DNA of 22,766 nucleotides from JAGNRR01 sp964612525 (GCA_964612525.1 CAZTCQ010000041.1:1-22766), one strand, 5' to 3'; counted from the stretch's first letter, positions 1 through 6,389 are shown. Numbers and translations: made by a program. Notes: generated from the sequence alone by a model not told the origin.

Positions 1-1311
1 GAACCTCCCAAAGGTTTTGCTATCACAGATAATACAGCCGAATATTATAGAATCGACGCAATTGACTCAACAACTCCTGAAGTTACTTCATGTCCTATCG
101 TTGTTAATGGTACTGCTCTTGTTATGAATGGAGAAGGCTCAGCTTATGATCCATTTTCGAATCGATATTACGTTTTTAATAATAGCGATTTGTATTATAT
201 CGATTTAGGAGCTCCTTGTGATGGTAGTACAAATGCGTTTTTAGTACAGGCGAATACTTCAATTGTTGGTACAAGCCAAGGAGCTGAACTGATTTATGAT
301 TCTGCGACCATGACGCCATATTTATGGGTTTTAGATGATAATTTACCAGCCGGTGTATTACGTAAATTAGACCCTTTAACAGGGAATGAATTATACAATG
401 TAACTATTTCAGGAGCCTCAAAATTAGATGGTATTGCCATTGATCCAGCTACAGGAATTTTTTATGGTCAAGATGACGACGTTGTTGAAGTATTCCGAAT
501 AGATACTGCGACCGGAGTAGCAACATCATGTTTTAATTTGCCTCCAATGGATGGAGAGGCCTTGTCATTTGGATCGGATGGTAGAATCTATACTGAAATG
601 GATAGAGGAGATACCTCAAGAATAATATGGGCTGCTGAAGTACCCGCCAATTGCACGAATACTACTCTGCCTGTTACTGCTGTAGCAACCTTTTTAACTA
701 CAACTGGTGATGTAGAAAATTTTGGTATGAACGGTCCGGCATGTTTTTTAGAAGCACCTTTATACGTTTATTTAAACAAATTTACAGGTGCAGTTTACCC
801 AAATTATAATGAGCTAACATGGGAAACTTCTATAGAAAAAAATCATAGCTATTTTATCTTAGAAAGAAATACGGGCGCTCGGTATGAGCAGATTGCTATT
901 GTTCCTTCTCGCTCCAATGGAGGAAATTCAAACGAGCCTCTAGATTATTCTTATAGAGATGCTAATCCCGCATCGGCTAACTACTATAGATTAACCTCTG
1001 TGGACTTAGACGGCAAAGAAAAACAACACCCGGTTGTATTATTAAACAGAACCGTAGCGAGTACTATAAATATATACCCTAACCCTACAAACAATAAATT
1101 AAATGTACAAGTTGCGCAAGAGGACTTAGAAGACATTAAAATAACAATAGTTGATTTACAAGGCAGAGAGATATATAGCTCTGGGTGGATTAGTAATGAC
1201 GGTCACATTTCAAAAGAAATAGACCTTTCTAATGTGAGTGCAGGGTTTTATTTATTAAAAATGACAAACGAGCAAGGATTTAATTTAGTAAAAGAAATTA
1301 TTAAAAATTAG
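1..1311 (+). CDS. Secreted T9SS cargo protein, C-terminal part (5' end outside window)
   Basis: The reading frame is open from base 1, with no stop before the first ATG at 124, so the gene starts upstream and 436 codons are visible. The first ~240 visible residues have repeated short beta-type units (AYDPFSNRYYVF, IAIDPATGIFYGQ, SFGSDGRIYTE), which suggests a beta-propeller-like extracellular domain. A fibronectin-III-like segment follows (FILERNTG, then SANYYRLTSVDLDGK). The last ~75 residues are a type A T9SS sorting domain: IYPNPTNNKLNV, a VDLQGREIYS strand, and an SAGFYLLKMTN strand near the C-terminus. In Bacteroidota this tail sends the protein through the outer membrane for release or cell-surface anchoring. 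The ligand or role of the propeller part cannot be told. A strong terminator follows at 1330. Confidence 0.85.
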   Translation, partial: EPPKGFAITDNTAEYYRIDAIDSTTPEVTSCPIVVNGTALVMNGEGSAYDPFSNRYYVFNNSDLYYIDLGAPCDGSTNAFLVQANTSIVGTSQGAELIYDSATMTPYLWVLDDNLPAGVLRKLDPLTGNELYNVTISGASKLDGIAIDPATGIFYGQDDDVVEVFRIDTATGVATSCFNLPPMDGEALSFGSDGRIYTEMDRGDTSRIIWAAEVPANCTNTTLPVTAVATFLTTTGDVENFGMNGPACFLEAPLYVYLNKFTGAVYPNYNELTWETSIEKNHSYFILERNTGARYEQIAIVPSRSNGGNSNEPLDYSYRDANPASANYYRLTSVDLDGKEKQHPVVLLNRTVASTINIYPNPTNNKLNVQVAQEDLEDIKITIVDLQGREIYSSGWISNDGHISKEIDLSNVSAGFYLLKMTNEQGFNLVKEIIKN

Positions 1312-1329
1312 GAAACTTTCTCTAAATAG

Positions 1330-1362
1330 AAAAATCCCACGCCAAAGCGAGGGATTTTTTTT
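1330..1362 (+). terminator. Rho-independent terminator of the T9SS gene
   Basis: AAAAATCCC (1330-1338) pairs with GGGATTTTT (1351-1359), an A/A mismatch follows, and an inner CGC/GCG stem closes a CAAA loop. A T-run ends the structure. It lies 18 bases after the stop codon. The A-run on the other side means it could also work on the minus strand. Confidence 0.85.
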
Positions 1363-1423
1363 GTTTAGTCTAGACCTAGATTTGATCCCGATAGCGATCT
1401 GAACGGCCCTTTTTTTGTAATAG

Positions 1424-1455
1424 AAAAAACTCCCACGCCGTATCGTGAGAGTTTT
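1424..1455 (-). terminator. Terminator downstream of tRNA-Met
   Basis: AAAACTC (1426-1432) pairs with GAGTTTT (1449-1455), and an inner CACG/CGTG stem is separated by one C/A mismatch. Read on the minus strand it begins 4 bases after the tRNA 3' end and finishes in a T-run. Its left arm (aaaa-ctcccacgcc) resembles that of the hairpin at 1330. Confidence 0.8.
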
Positions 1456-1459
1456 GGAG

Positions 1460-1533
<74 letters not shown>

Positions 1534-1542
1534 AAAGGAGTG

Positions 1543-1550
1543 CAAATGTA
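1543..1550 (-). promoter_or_regulatory. -7 promoter element for tRNA-Met
   Basis: On the minus strand this reads TACATTTG, a full match to the Bacteroidota -7 consensus TAnnTTTG, 9 bases before the tRNA. The following TTTGCACTCC is shared with the tRNA-Arg promoter. No clear TTG -33 box was found at the usual spacing. Confidence 0.65.
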
Positions 1551-1630
1551 ATACGAATTCTAAATTATTGTGCTAGTTGCATAATAATTTTTAGAATCGT
1601 TTATGCCGCAACTTTGTTTGGGCGGTATAA

Positions 1631-2107
1631 TTAATCATGATGATATTTTTCTCCATTTAGTATAGAAAATGCACGATAAATTTGTTCGGTTAATAACAGC
1701 TTGGCAATGCGATGGGGTAGCGTTAATTTGGAAATGGATAAGGTGAAATTTGCACGTTTTCTTAGCTCCTCAGACGGTCCAAAAGCACCTGCAATAAGTA
1801 ATATTACACTGCCCTTATTGGCGATTTGCCATTGGTTAAATTGCTCTGCTATTTGTACTGAGCGTAATTCTTTACCTCGTTCATCAAGCAGGACCAAAAA
1901 ATCATTTGACCCAAGCGCCTTTTCTACAAGCTGCCATTCCTTTTTCTTAAGTTCTTCCTGAGAAATCTTACTAGACGCTATTTTATTATTATCAATCGTC
2001 TTAAACTCAAAAGCGCCATAACGTTTAATGCGCTTTTCATAATCAGAGATAGCCTCTTGAAAGTCATTCTTGCCAGTTTTTTCTATAGTCCAGAGTTGAA
2101 TTTTCAT
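1631..2107 (-). CDS. rlmH: 23S rRNA (pseudouridine1915-N3)-methyltransferase RlmH
   Basis: RlmH methylates N3 of pseudouridine 1915 in helix 69 of 23S rRNA in the assembled ribosome, using S-adenosylmethionine. The 158-residue length matches the family (about 155-160). It has the SPOUT-fold signatures: strand FLVLLDERGKE (70-80), the SAM-site loop LLIAGAFGPSEEL (103-115), the trefoil-knot helix LTLPHRIAKLLLTEQIYRAF (128-147), and the family-type C-terminus ending in YHHD. The ATG at 2107 gives a family-like N-terminus (MKIQLWTIEKT). A near-consensus -7 box (CACATTTG, 2114-2121) lies directly before the start, so the gene is probably transcribed alone with a very short leader. The tRNA-Met lies downstream on the same strand with its own promoter. 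Confidence 0.95.
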   Translation of the reverse strand: MKIQLWTIEKTGKNDFQEAISDYEKRIKRYGAFEFKTIDNNKIASSKISQEELKKKEWQLVEKALGSNDFLVLLDERGKELRSVQIAEQFNQWQIANKGSVILLIAGAFGPSEELRKRANFTLSISKLTLPHRIAKLLLTEQIYRAFSILNGEKYHHD

Positions 2108-2140
2108 GAGTTACAAATGTGCGACATAATATGGCTAATT

Positions 2141-2172
2141 AAAAAAGAGCCTAGATAAATCTAGACTCTTTT
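2141..2172 (-). terminator. Terminator hairpin downstream of the tRNA-Arg remnant
   Basis: AAAAGAG (2143-2149) and CTAGA (2151-2155) pair with TCTAG (2160-2164) and CTCTTTT (2166-2172), with one C/A mismatch between the two stems and a TAAA loop. On the minus strand it runs into six Ts. It sits next to the tRNA-Arg 3'-end remnant in the same way that the 2241-2274 hairpin sits next to the intact tRNA-Arg. Confidence 0.8.
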
Positions 2173-2174
2173 AG

Positions 2175-2220
2175 TGACCGCGTTAGGACCTGCCTGCCTG
2201 CCGGCAGGTTCAAATTTGAA
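2175..2220 (-). pseudogene. Decayed tRNA-Arg 3' end (or att-like copy of it) containing an inserted repeat
   Basis: The 17 bases 2172-2188 (TAGTGACCGCGTTAGGA) are identical to 2276-2292, which are the acceptor strand, T-stem strand and first T-loop base of the intact tRNA-Arg plus three flanking bases. After a 20-base insert the match resumes: TTCAAATTTGAA here against TTCAAACCTAAA in the intact gene, 9 of 12 positions, with differences that are all transitions. The rest of the tRNA is absent. This is either the stump of a second, tandem tRNA-Arg gene, whose terminator survives at 2141-2172, or a duplicated tRNA end of the kind left by an integrating element. Confidence 0.7.
2189..2208. repeat. 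GC-rich palindromic repeat inserted in the tRNA-Arg remnant
   Basis: The 20 bases cctgcctgcctgccggcagg contain a perfect 12-bp palindrome, CCTGCCGGCAGG (2197-2208), preceded by CCTGCCTG. It is far more GC-rich than its surroundings and interrupts a sequence otherwise matching a tRNA T-loop. The form resembles short palindromic intergenic repeats that I recall from Flavobacteria genomes; copy number in this genome cannot be seen here. Confidence 0.65.
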
Positions 2221-2240
2221 TAGTAATATTCTTGTATAAT

Positions 2241-2274
2241 AAAAAAACAGCCCTGATTTAACAGAACTGTTTTT
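2241..2274 (-). terminator. Terminator of tRNA-Arg
   Basis: AAAAACAG (2243-2250) pairs with CTGTTTTT (2267-2274). An internal CC/AA loop separates this from a short CTG/CAG inner stem. On the minus strand it ends in a T-run, five bases past the tRNA-Arg 3' end. With no clear terminator after nuoE, it may also end read-through from the nuo operon. Confidence 0.8.
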
Positions 2275-2278
2275 ATAG

Positions 2279-2352
2279 TGACCGCGTTAGGATTCAAACC
2301 TAAAACCTTCTCATCCGTAGTGAGATGCTCTATTCAGTTGAGCTACGCAGCC
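2279..2352 (-). tRNA. tRNA-Arg (anticodon ACG)
   Basis: The 74-nt cloverleaf is complete. The acceptor GGCTGCG pairs with CGCGGTC; the D arm is GCTC/GAGC; the anticodon stem TCTCA/TGAGA holds the loop CTACGGA (ACG); and the T arm is TTAGG-TTTGAAT-CCTAA. The discriminator is A, with no encoded CCA. It decodes CGN codons after A34-to-inosine editing. It lies 74 bases downstream of nuoE on the same strand but has its own promoter. Confidence 0.96.
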
Positions 2353-2372
2353 AAAGTTTATAATTGGGAGTG

Positions 2373-2402
2373 CAAATATAATTTTTTTTTATTCTTATAC
2401 AA
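2373..2402 (-). promoter_or_regulatory. Promoter of tRNA-Arg (TTG - 19 bp - TATATTTG)
   Basis: On the minus strand a TTG (2402-2400) lies 19 bases before TATATTTG (2380-2373), an exact TAnnTTTG match. This is the canonical Bacteroidota -33/-7 arrangement, placed about 20 bases before the tRNA 5' end with an A-rich spacer. Confidence 0.75.
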
Positions 2403-2426
2403 TAAAATTAAGCACTTCTGTAAGAA

Positions 2427-2912
2427 TTAATTCGCCGCTGCTCTGCACTCCTCTATAATCTTATCAATTTTATCAGGTGTTAAATGTTCTTTATAAAACT
2501 TGCCCATTTGCATCATTGGGGCATAACCACAAGCGCCCAAACATTCTACAGGTTTTAAGGTAAAGAGTCCATCAGCTGAAGTTTCTCCTGCTTCGATATT
2601 CAATTTCTTTTTGATGTAAGCGATGATGTCATCACTTCCTTGCACCATGCAAGGACCGGTTTGACAAACTTCTAATACATATTGCCCTACAGGCTTTAAG
2701 TTGAACATTGTATAAAAACTAGCTACCTCATATACTTCAATCGGTTCTAAGGAAAGTAGTTCAGCTACAGTGTCCATTTGTTCAACACTTAATGAGTTAT
2801 TTCCTTGCTCTTGAACCAAATGCAAAGCGGGGAGGAGAGCACTTTTTTGCTTTCCTTCAGGATACTTTGTAGTAAGTGCTTTTATTTCTGATTTTAAACT
2901 TTCGGTAAACAT
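2427..2912 (-). CDS. nuoE: NADH-quinone oxidoreductase subunit E (24 kDa, 2Fe-2S)
   Basis: NuoE is part of the NADH-oxidising arm of complex I and carries a 2Fe-2S cluster (N1a) next to the NuoF flavin subunit. The 161-residue protein has an all-helical N-terminal half (LLPALHLVQEQ, VAELLSLEPIEVYEVASFYTMF) and a thioredoxin-like C-terminal half. The cluster ligands are C83 and C88 (CQTGPC) and C124 and C128 (CLGAC), the family's C-x4-C...C-x3-C pattern. It is the last nuo gene on this strand: 74 bases further on comes tRNA-Arg rather than nuoF, so the flavin subunit must be encoded elsewhere. It is separated from nuoD by 50 bases that hold a TAGTANN tandem repeat. Confidence 0.95.
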   Translation of the reverse strand: MFTESLKSEIKALTTKYPEGKQKSALLPALHLVQEQGNNSLSVEQMDTVAELLSLEPIEVYEVASFYTMFNLKPVGQYVLEVCQTGPCMVQGSDDIIAYIKKKLNIEAGETSADGLFTLKPVECLGACGYAPMMQMGKFYKEHLTPDKIDKIIEECRAAAN

Positions 2913-2916
2913 GATA

Positions 2917-2944
2917 TAGTATTTAGTAGCTAGTACTTAGTATT
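2917..2944. repeat. Heptamer tandem repeat TAGTANN x4 (nuoD-nuoE spacer)
   Basis: Four head-to-tail units in phase: TAGTATT, TAGTAGC, TAGTACT, TAGTATT. They fill most of the 50-bp gap between nuoD and nuoE, which stands out because the nuoB-C and C-D gaps are only 3 and 12 bases. Confidence 0.8.
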
Positions 2945-2962
2945 AAGATTATAATTTTATGA

Positions 2963-4192
2963 TTATGCATCGAGCTCGCCAGCAATGAGATTTAAACTAC
3001 TCATGGTAACCACGGCGTCAGAAAGCATTGCTCCTTGTATCATTTCGGGGAAGGCTTGATAATATATAAAGCAAGGACGACGGAAATGTAAGCGATACGG
3101 GGTGCGTCCTCCATCACTAATTAAGTAAAATCCGAGTTCGCCATTTCCACCCTCAACACTGTGGTAGACTTCTCCTTTTGGAATTTCTGTTTCACCCATC
3201 ACAATTTTAAAATGATAGATCAGTGCCTCCATACTTTTATATACATCTTCTTTTTCCGGAAGATAAAAGTCGGGAACATCTGCATGGAAAATAGTAGGAT
3301 CTAGTGGAGCAATTTTTTCAATTGCTTGTTCAATGATACTAAGGCTCTGCCAAATTTCAGCATTACGAACTAGGTAACGATCATAGGTATCACCTGTTGC
3401 GCCTACCGGAACTTCAAAATCAAAGTCTTCATAGCTTGAGTATGGGTGAGAGGCACGAATATCGTAATCTACTCCTGTTGCTCTAAGGTTGGGTCCTGTG
3501 AAGCCATAGTTGATTGCGCGCTCTGCTGTAATAGCTCCAGCGCCAATCGTACGATCCATAAATATTTTATTACGAGTCAGAAGGGTTTCAAACTCTTTCA
3601 TTGCTTTAGGAAAAATCTTGATAAAATTATCTAATTTGTTCCAGGCAGCGTCTGGGAAGTTTCTTTCAAATCCACCAATACGCCCCATATTGGTCGTTAG
3701 TCGAGAGCCACAAATTTCTTCAAAAATCTCGTAGATAAGCTCACGAAATTCAAACACATAGACAAAGCCGGTAAGCGCACCAGTATCAACACCAATTACA
3801 GAGTTACATACCAAGTGATCCGCAATTCGTGCAAGCTCCATTACGATGACTCGCATATATTCTACTCGTTTAGGCAGCTCTATTTTAGCTAATTTTTCTA
3901 CCGTCATGTGCCAACCCATATTGTTGATAGGTGAGGAGCAGTAGTTCAAGCGATCGGTCAGTGTCGTTATTTGATAGTACGGACGGCGTTCCGCTAATTT
4001 TTCAAACGCTCTATGAATATAACCTACCGTTGGAACGGCGCTAACAATGCGCTCTCCATCTAGTTCTAAAATGTTTTGGAATACACCATGCGTTGCCGGG
4101 TGCGTTGGCCCCAGGTTCATGGTGTAGGTTTTCTTATTGATGGCTCCTTCGGGTAAAGGAATATTATTTTTACTTTCTATGCTTTCAGTCAT
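2963..4192 (-). CDS. nuoD: NADH-quinone oxidoreductase subunit D (49 kDa)
   Basis: NuoD belongs to the peripheral arm of complex I and, with NuoB, forms the quinone-binding pocket. The 409-residue protein shows the family N-terminal signature NLGPTHPATHGV (26-37), followed by GYIHRAFEKLAE, the RIGGFERNFP region, and the C-terminal GGRTPYRLHFRRPCF block and AVVTMSSLNLIAGELDA. It has the normal length for a stand-alone NuoD, with no fusion to NuoC as seen in enterobacteria. The ATG at 4192 lies 12 bases after the nuoC stop, and the leader residues before the signature are poorly conserved, as usual. Confidence 0.97.
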   Translation of the reverse strand: MTESIESKNNIPLPEGAINKKTYTMNLGPTHPATHGVFQNILELDGERIVSAVPTVGYIHRAFEKLAERRPYYQITTLTDRLNYCSSPINNMGWHMTVEKLAKIELPKRVEYMRVIVMELARIADHLVCNSVIGVDTGALTGFVYVFEFRELIYEIFEEICGSRLTTNMGRIGGFERNFPDAAWNKLDNFIKIFPKAMKEFETLLTRNKIFMDRTIGAGAITAERAINYGFTGPNLRATGVDYDIRASHPYSSYEDFDFEVPVGATGDTYDRYLVRNAEIWQSLSIIEQAIEKIAPLDPTIFHADVPDFYLPEKEDVYKSMEALIYHFKIVMGETEIPKGEVYHSVEGGNGELGFYLISDGGRTPYRLHFRRPCFIYYQAFPEMIQGAMLSDAVVTMSSLNLIAGELDA

Positions 4193-4204
4193 TTCGTCTT
4201 TTAT

Positions 4205-4702
4205 TTATCGTCCAAACATTTCGTCGTCCTTGTCTATTCTCGTTTGATCTTCCAACGGAAATTCTTTGCGCAAGGGGAAATAATCCATTTCGTCTACATT
4301 CATGATGCGGATTAAATTTTCGTGACCTACAAAGTTGACGCCAAAGAAGTCATATGCTTCACGCTCCAACCAATTGGCCGTTGAAAAAAGAGCTGAAGCC
4401 GTATAAATATCAGGCTGTTGAATTTCGGTATATACTTTCAAACGAATGCGTTTGCGAGTTTGTAAGTTTTGTAACAAATAGGTTACACATAATTCTTTAC
4501 CTACCTCGTCCGGGTAATGAATCGCAGTTAAGTCGTTTAAAAAAGTAAAAGATAGATCAGGCGTTTCTTTTAAAAAGGTAAGAATTTTAAGATTGAGTTC
4601 TTTGTCCGCATTAAAAGTTAGAATGTCATACAGTTCAACAAACTCATTTACCTCTTCGCCAAATTCGGCTTTTAGTTTTTCAATTATAAAATCGTTTGAC
4701 AT
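4205..4702 (-). CDS. nuoC: NADH-quinone oxidoreductase subunit C (30 kDa)
   Basis: NuoC is a peripheral-arm scaffold subunit contacting NuoD and NuoB. The 165-residue protein has the family block WLEREAYDFFGVNFVGHENL (111-130) followed by RIMN and the PLRKEFPLED strand (143-152), both hallmarks of the 30-kDa subunit. The N-terminal ~60 residues are variable. It starts 3 bases after the nuoB stop, so translation is probably coupled. Confidence 0.95.
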   Translation of the reverse strand: MSNDFIIEKLKAEFGEEVNEFVELYDILTFNADKELNLKILTFLKETPDLSFTFLNDLTAIHYPDEVGKELCVTYLLQNLQTRKRIRLKVYTEIQQPDIYTASALFSTANWLEREAYDFFGVNFVGHENLIRIMNVDEMDYFPLRKEFPLEDQTRIDKDDEMFGR

Positions 4703-4705
4703 GGC

Positions 4706-5269
4706 TTATTGAATTCCGTAGCTTTCTAAAAGTTCTTGATACTGGTCACCCGTGCGACGACGTATGCTTTCATTTTTTACTAAGTCTTGAATCCGCATTA
4801 CGCCATCCAGAATGGCTTCCGGACGCGGAGGACAACCAGGAACGTAAACATCAACGGGTATCACTTGGTCAATTCCTTGTAATACAGAGTAAGTATCAAA
4901 AATACCACCACTACTCGCGCAAGCACCCACGGCCAATACCCAACGAGGTTCGGCCATTTGAAGATAGACTTGTTTTAAAATGGGCCCCATTTTTTTTGAA
5001 ATCGTTCCCATCACCATGAGTAAATCGCACTGACGAGGTGAGAATCCTAATCGCTCACTTCCGAAGCGCGCCAAGTCATAGTGAGCGGCCATAGTAGCCA
5101 TAAACTCAATCCCACAACAAGAGGTTGCGAATGGCAATGGCCACATAGAATTAGATCTTGCTAATCCGACTACTTCACTAAGTTTGGTGGTAAAAAATCC
5201 TTCACCGGTTACTCCCGGAGGAGCTTCTACCATTTTTATTTTTGTGTTGTGTGTTACTGGTCTGCCCAT
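4706..5269 (-). CDS. nuoB: NADH-quinone oxidoreductase subunit B (4Fe-4S cluster N2)
   Basis: NuoB holds the terminal 4Fe-4S cluster N2, which passes electrons to quinone. Its 187 residues contain all four ligands: adjacent C51-C52 (ATSCCGIEF), C117 (VGACASSGG) and C146 (VPGCPPRPEAI). It also has the SPRQCDLLMVMGTISKKM segment. The C-terminal ~25 residues after the conserved domain are charged and variable. The gene is preceded by a 58-bp spacer carrying an 8-bp tandem repeat. Confidence 0.97.
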   Translation of the reverse strand: MGRPVTHNTKIKMVEAPPGVTGEGFFTTKLSEVVGLARSNSMWPLPFATSCCGIEFMATMAAHYDLARFGSERLGFSPRQCDLLMVMGTISKKMGPILKQVYLQMAEPRWVLAVGACASSGGIFDTYSVLQGIDQVIPVDVYVPGCPPRPEAILDGVMRIQDLVKNESIRRRTGDQYQELLESYGIQ

Positions 5270-5274
5270 ATTTG

Positions 5275-5314
5275 TTTATGCGTTTATGTGTTTATTCGTT
5301 TATCTGTTTTTCGC
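5275..5314. repeat. Octamer tandem repeat TTTATNNG x4 plus a degraded fifth unit (nuoA-nuoB spacer)
   Basis: Units TTTATGCG, TTTATGTG, TTTATTCG and TTTATCTG follow in exact 8-base phase from 5275 to 5306, then a diverged TTTTTCGC. The array fills most of the gap between the nuoA stop and the nuoB start. On the transcribed strand it reads as CNNATAAA units. Confidence 0.8.
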
Positions 5315-5327
5315 TATCCTCTCATAT

Positions 5328-5714
5328 TTAATCTTCCCACTTCAGTGCTCCCTTTTTTATGATATAGGTAAATCCTAAAATAAAGAATCCTACAAACATG
5401 AGCACCGCCATAAATCCTTCCGTTCCCAGATCTCTAAAATTAACCGCATAGGGGTAAAAGAAAATTACCTCTACGTCAAAGAGTACAAAAAGGATGGCTA
5501 CCAAAAAATATTTTACGGCCAACGGTTGACGAGCATTTCCTTGTTGCTCGATCCCACACTCAAAGTTTTGGAGCTTGTCTTTGGTCTTTCGTTTCGGTCC
5601 TAAAAAATGAGTAGCCCCCATCATAACCGCTACAAATCCGATAGCAATCACAATCTGAATTACGATGGGCAAATAGCTTAACGGGTCACTCGATACTTGT
5701 AGTAAAATATGCAT
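5328..5714 (-). CDS. nuoA: NADH-quinone oxidoreductase subunit A
   Basis: NuoA is a small membrane subunit at the junction of the membrane and peripheral arms. The chosen start (ATG at 5714, MHILLQ) gives 128 residues, normal for the family, with three transmembrane segments at roughly 13-33, 66-86 and 97-116. Key motifs are FECGIEQQGNAR (loop 1) and FDVEVIFFYPYA (TM2). The frame stays open to an ATG at 5819, but that start would add 35 unconserved residues and would place a perfect -7 box (TACCTTTG, 5730-5737) inside the gene. The downstream start is therefore preferred. First gene of the nuoABCDE operon. Confidence 0.93.
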   Translation of the reverse strand: MHILLQVSSDPLSYLPIVIQIVIAIGFVAVMMGATHFLGPKRKTKDKLQNFECGIEQQGNARQPLAVKYFLVAILFVLFDVEVIFFYPYAVNFRDLGTEGFMAVLMFVGFFILGFTYIIKKGALKWED

Positions 5715-5729
5715 GATAAATTTGTGATA

Positions 5730-5737
5730 CAAAGGTA
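5730..5737 (-). promoter_or_regulatory. -7 promoter element of the nuo operon
   Basis: On the minus strand it reads TACCTTTG, an exact TAnnTTTG match, ending 15 bases before the preferred nuoA ATG. A -33 TTG at the standard spacing is not evident. It supports the shorter nuoA start. Confidence 0.55.
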
Positions 5738-5916
5738 AAACAGGATAGGCAAAATATAAGAAAAGAACGCCGCAAGAATATGACAATATGACCCGGTCCA
5801 AATAGTAAATAGTTACCATTAAATTACCTTTATTTTGAACTAGTTGTTTTTATTGTAAAAAAAGTAAAGCCTAAAAGAGGACGAAGTTTTATGGGACTTT
5901 GTCAAATAGCAATCTC

Positions 5917-6333
5917 TTAAATATCATCCGGAGAAAAATAATCCTGCGCTTCAGAAGAGTCTTCATCACCTTGCATGAGTTCGCGTTCTAAAATTTCCAT
6001 ACTTACTAAGTCAATCGCTTCGGCTAGCGTAGGAGTAATAATCATGGTGTCGGTAGGAAAGAGTGTTTGAAAATCTTCATACAAATCTTGATTCCCACAG
6101 CAAATGATAAAGGACACATTCAAATTATAACTGCCCTCCTGAAATGCGGTCAATTGGTGCATGGCATCGGAATTCATTTCCTTTGTCTGCGAAATGTCAA
6201 AAATGGTATTCCGTCCCAAACTGTTATTTTCTTCTAAAAATTGGGTAAGGGTAGTAAACTCAGCACCTCCAAAGACATCTATTGTTGAGGTAACGATGTT
6301 GAAATTGTTTTTTTGCTCAATGTTGAAACTCAT
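5917..6333 (-). CDS. Stand-alone STAS-like domain protein
   Basis: No specific gene is recognised. The 138-residue protein has the alternating strand/helix layout of a STAS domain: FNIVTSTIDVFGGAEFTTLTQFLEE (strand then helix), NTIFDISQTKEMNSDAMHQLTAFQEG (the strand and loop where anti-anti-sigma factors carry D-S-S/T-G), VSFIICCGN, and a final helix PTLAEAIDLV. A serine (MNSDAM) sits near the usual phospho-acceptor position, but the surrounding motif is not classical, so switching by a kinase is uncertain. The last ~20 residues are very acidic. No partner kinase or sigma gene is adjacent. It diverges from clpC across a 176-bp region with a perfect palindrome 38 bases upstream of its start. 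Cytosolic; function unknown. Confidence 0.7.
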   Translation of the reverse strand: MSFNIEQKNNFNIVTSTIDVFGGAEFTTLTQFLEENNSLGRNTIFDISQTKEMNSDAMHQLTAFQEGSYNLNVSFIICCGNQDLYEDFQTLFPTDTMIITPTLAEAIDLVSMEILERELMQGDEDSSEAQDYFSPDDI

Positions 6334-6371
6334 GGTATAATTCTTATGCCAAAGTAACTAATATATTCATT

Positions 6372-6389
6372 GTTACTTTATAAAGTAAC
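6372..6389. promoter_or_regulatory. Perfect 18-bp palindrome between STAS gene and clpC (candidate operator)
   Basis: GTTACTTTATAAAGTAAC is a perfect inverted repeat. A further half-site, AAAGTAAC, lies at 6351-6358 and overlaps the likely -7 region of the STAS gene (TTACTTTG on the minus strand, 6357-6350). The arrangement fits an operator for a dimeric regulator acting on the STAS gene and perhaps on clpC; the regulator is unknown. Confidence 0.5.

Noticed and set aside
1701..1961. Plus-strand open frame opposite rlmH
   Set aside because: It is the antisense of a clear, conserved rlmH; its Ser/Leu-rich translation has no domain and no promoter-like sequence precedes it.
2391..2427. Terminator after nuoE (ATTCTTA/TAAGAAT arms)
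   Set aside because: The loop is over 20 bases and the structure is followed by As rather than Ts on the minus strand.
5715..5819. N-terminal extension of nuoA to an ATG at 5819
   Set aside because: It adds 35 residues unlike NuoA and overlaps a perfect -7 promoter box, and the shorter form has the normal family length.
6351..6389. CtsR operator for clpC
   Set aside because: The half-site AAAGTAAC differs from the CtsR GGTCAAA heptads, and CtsR is a Firmicutes regulator.
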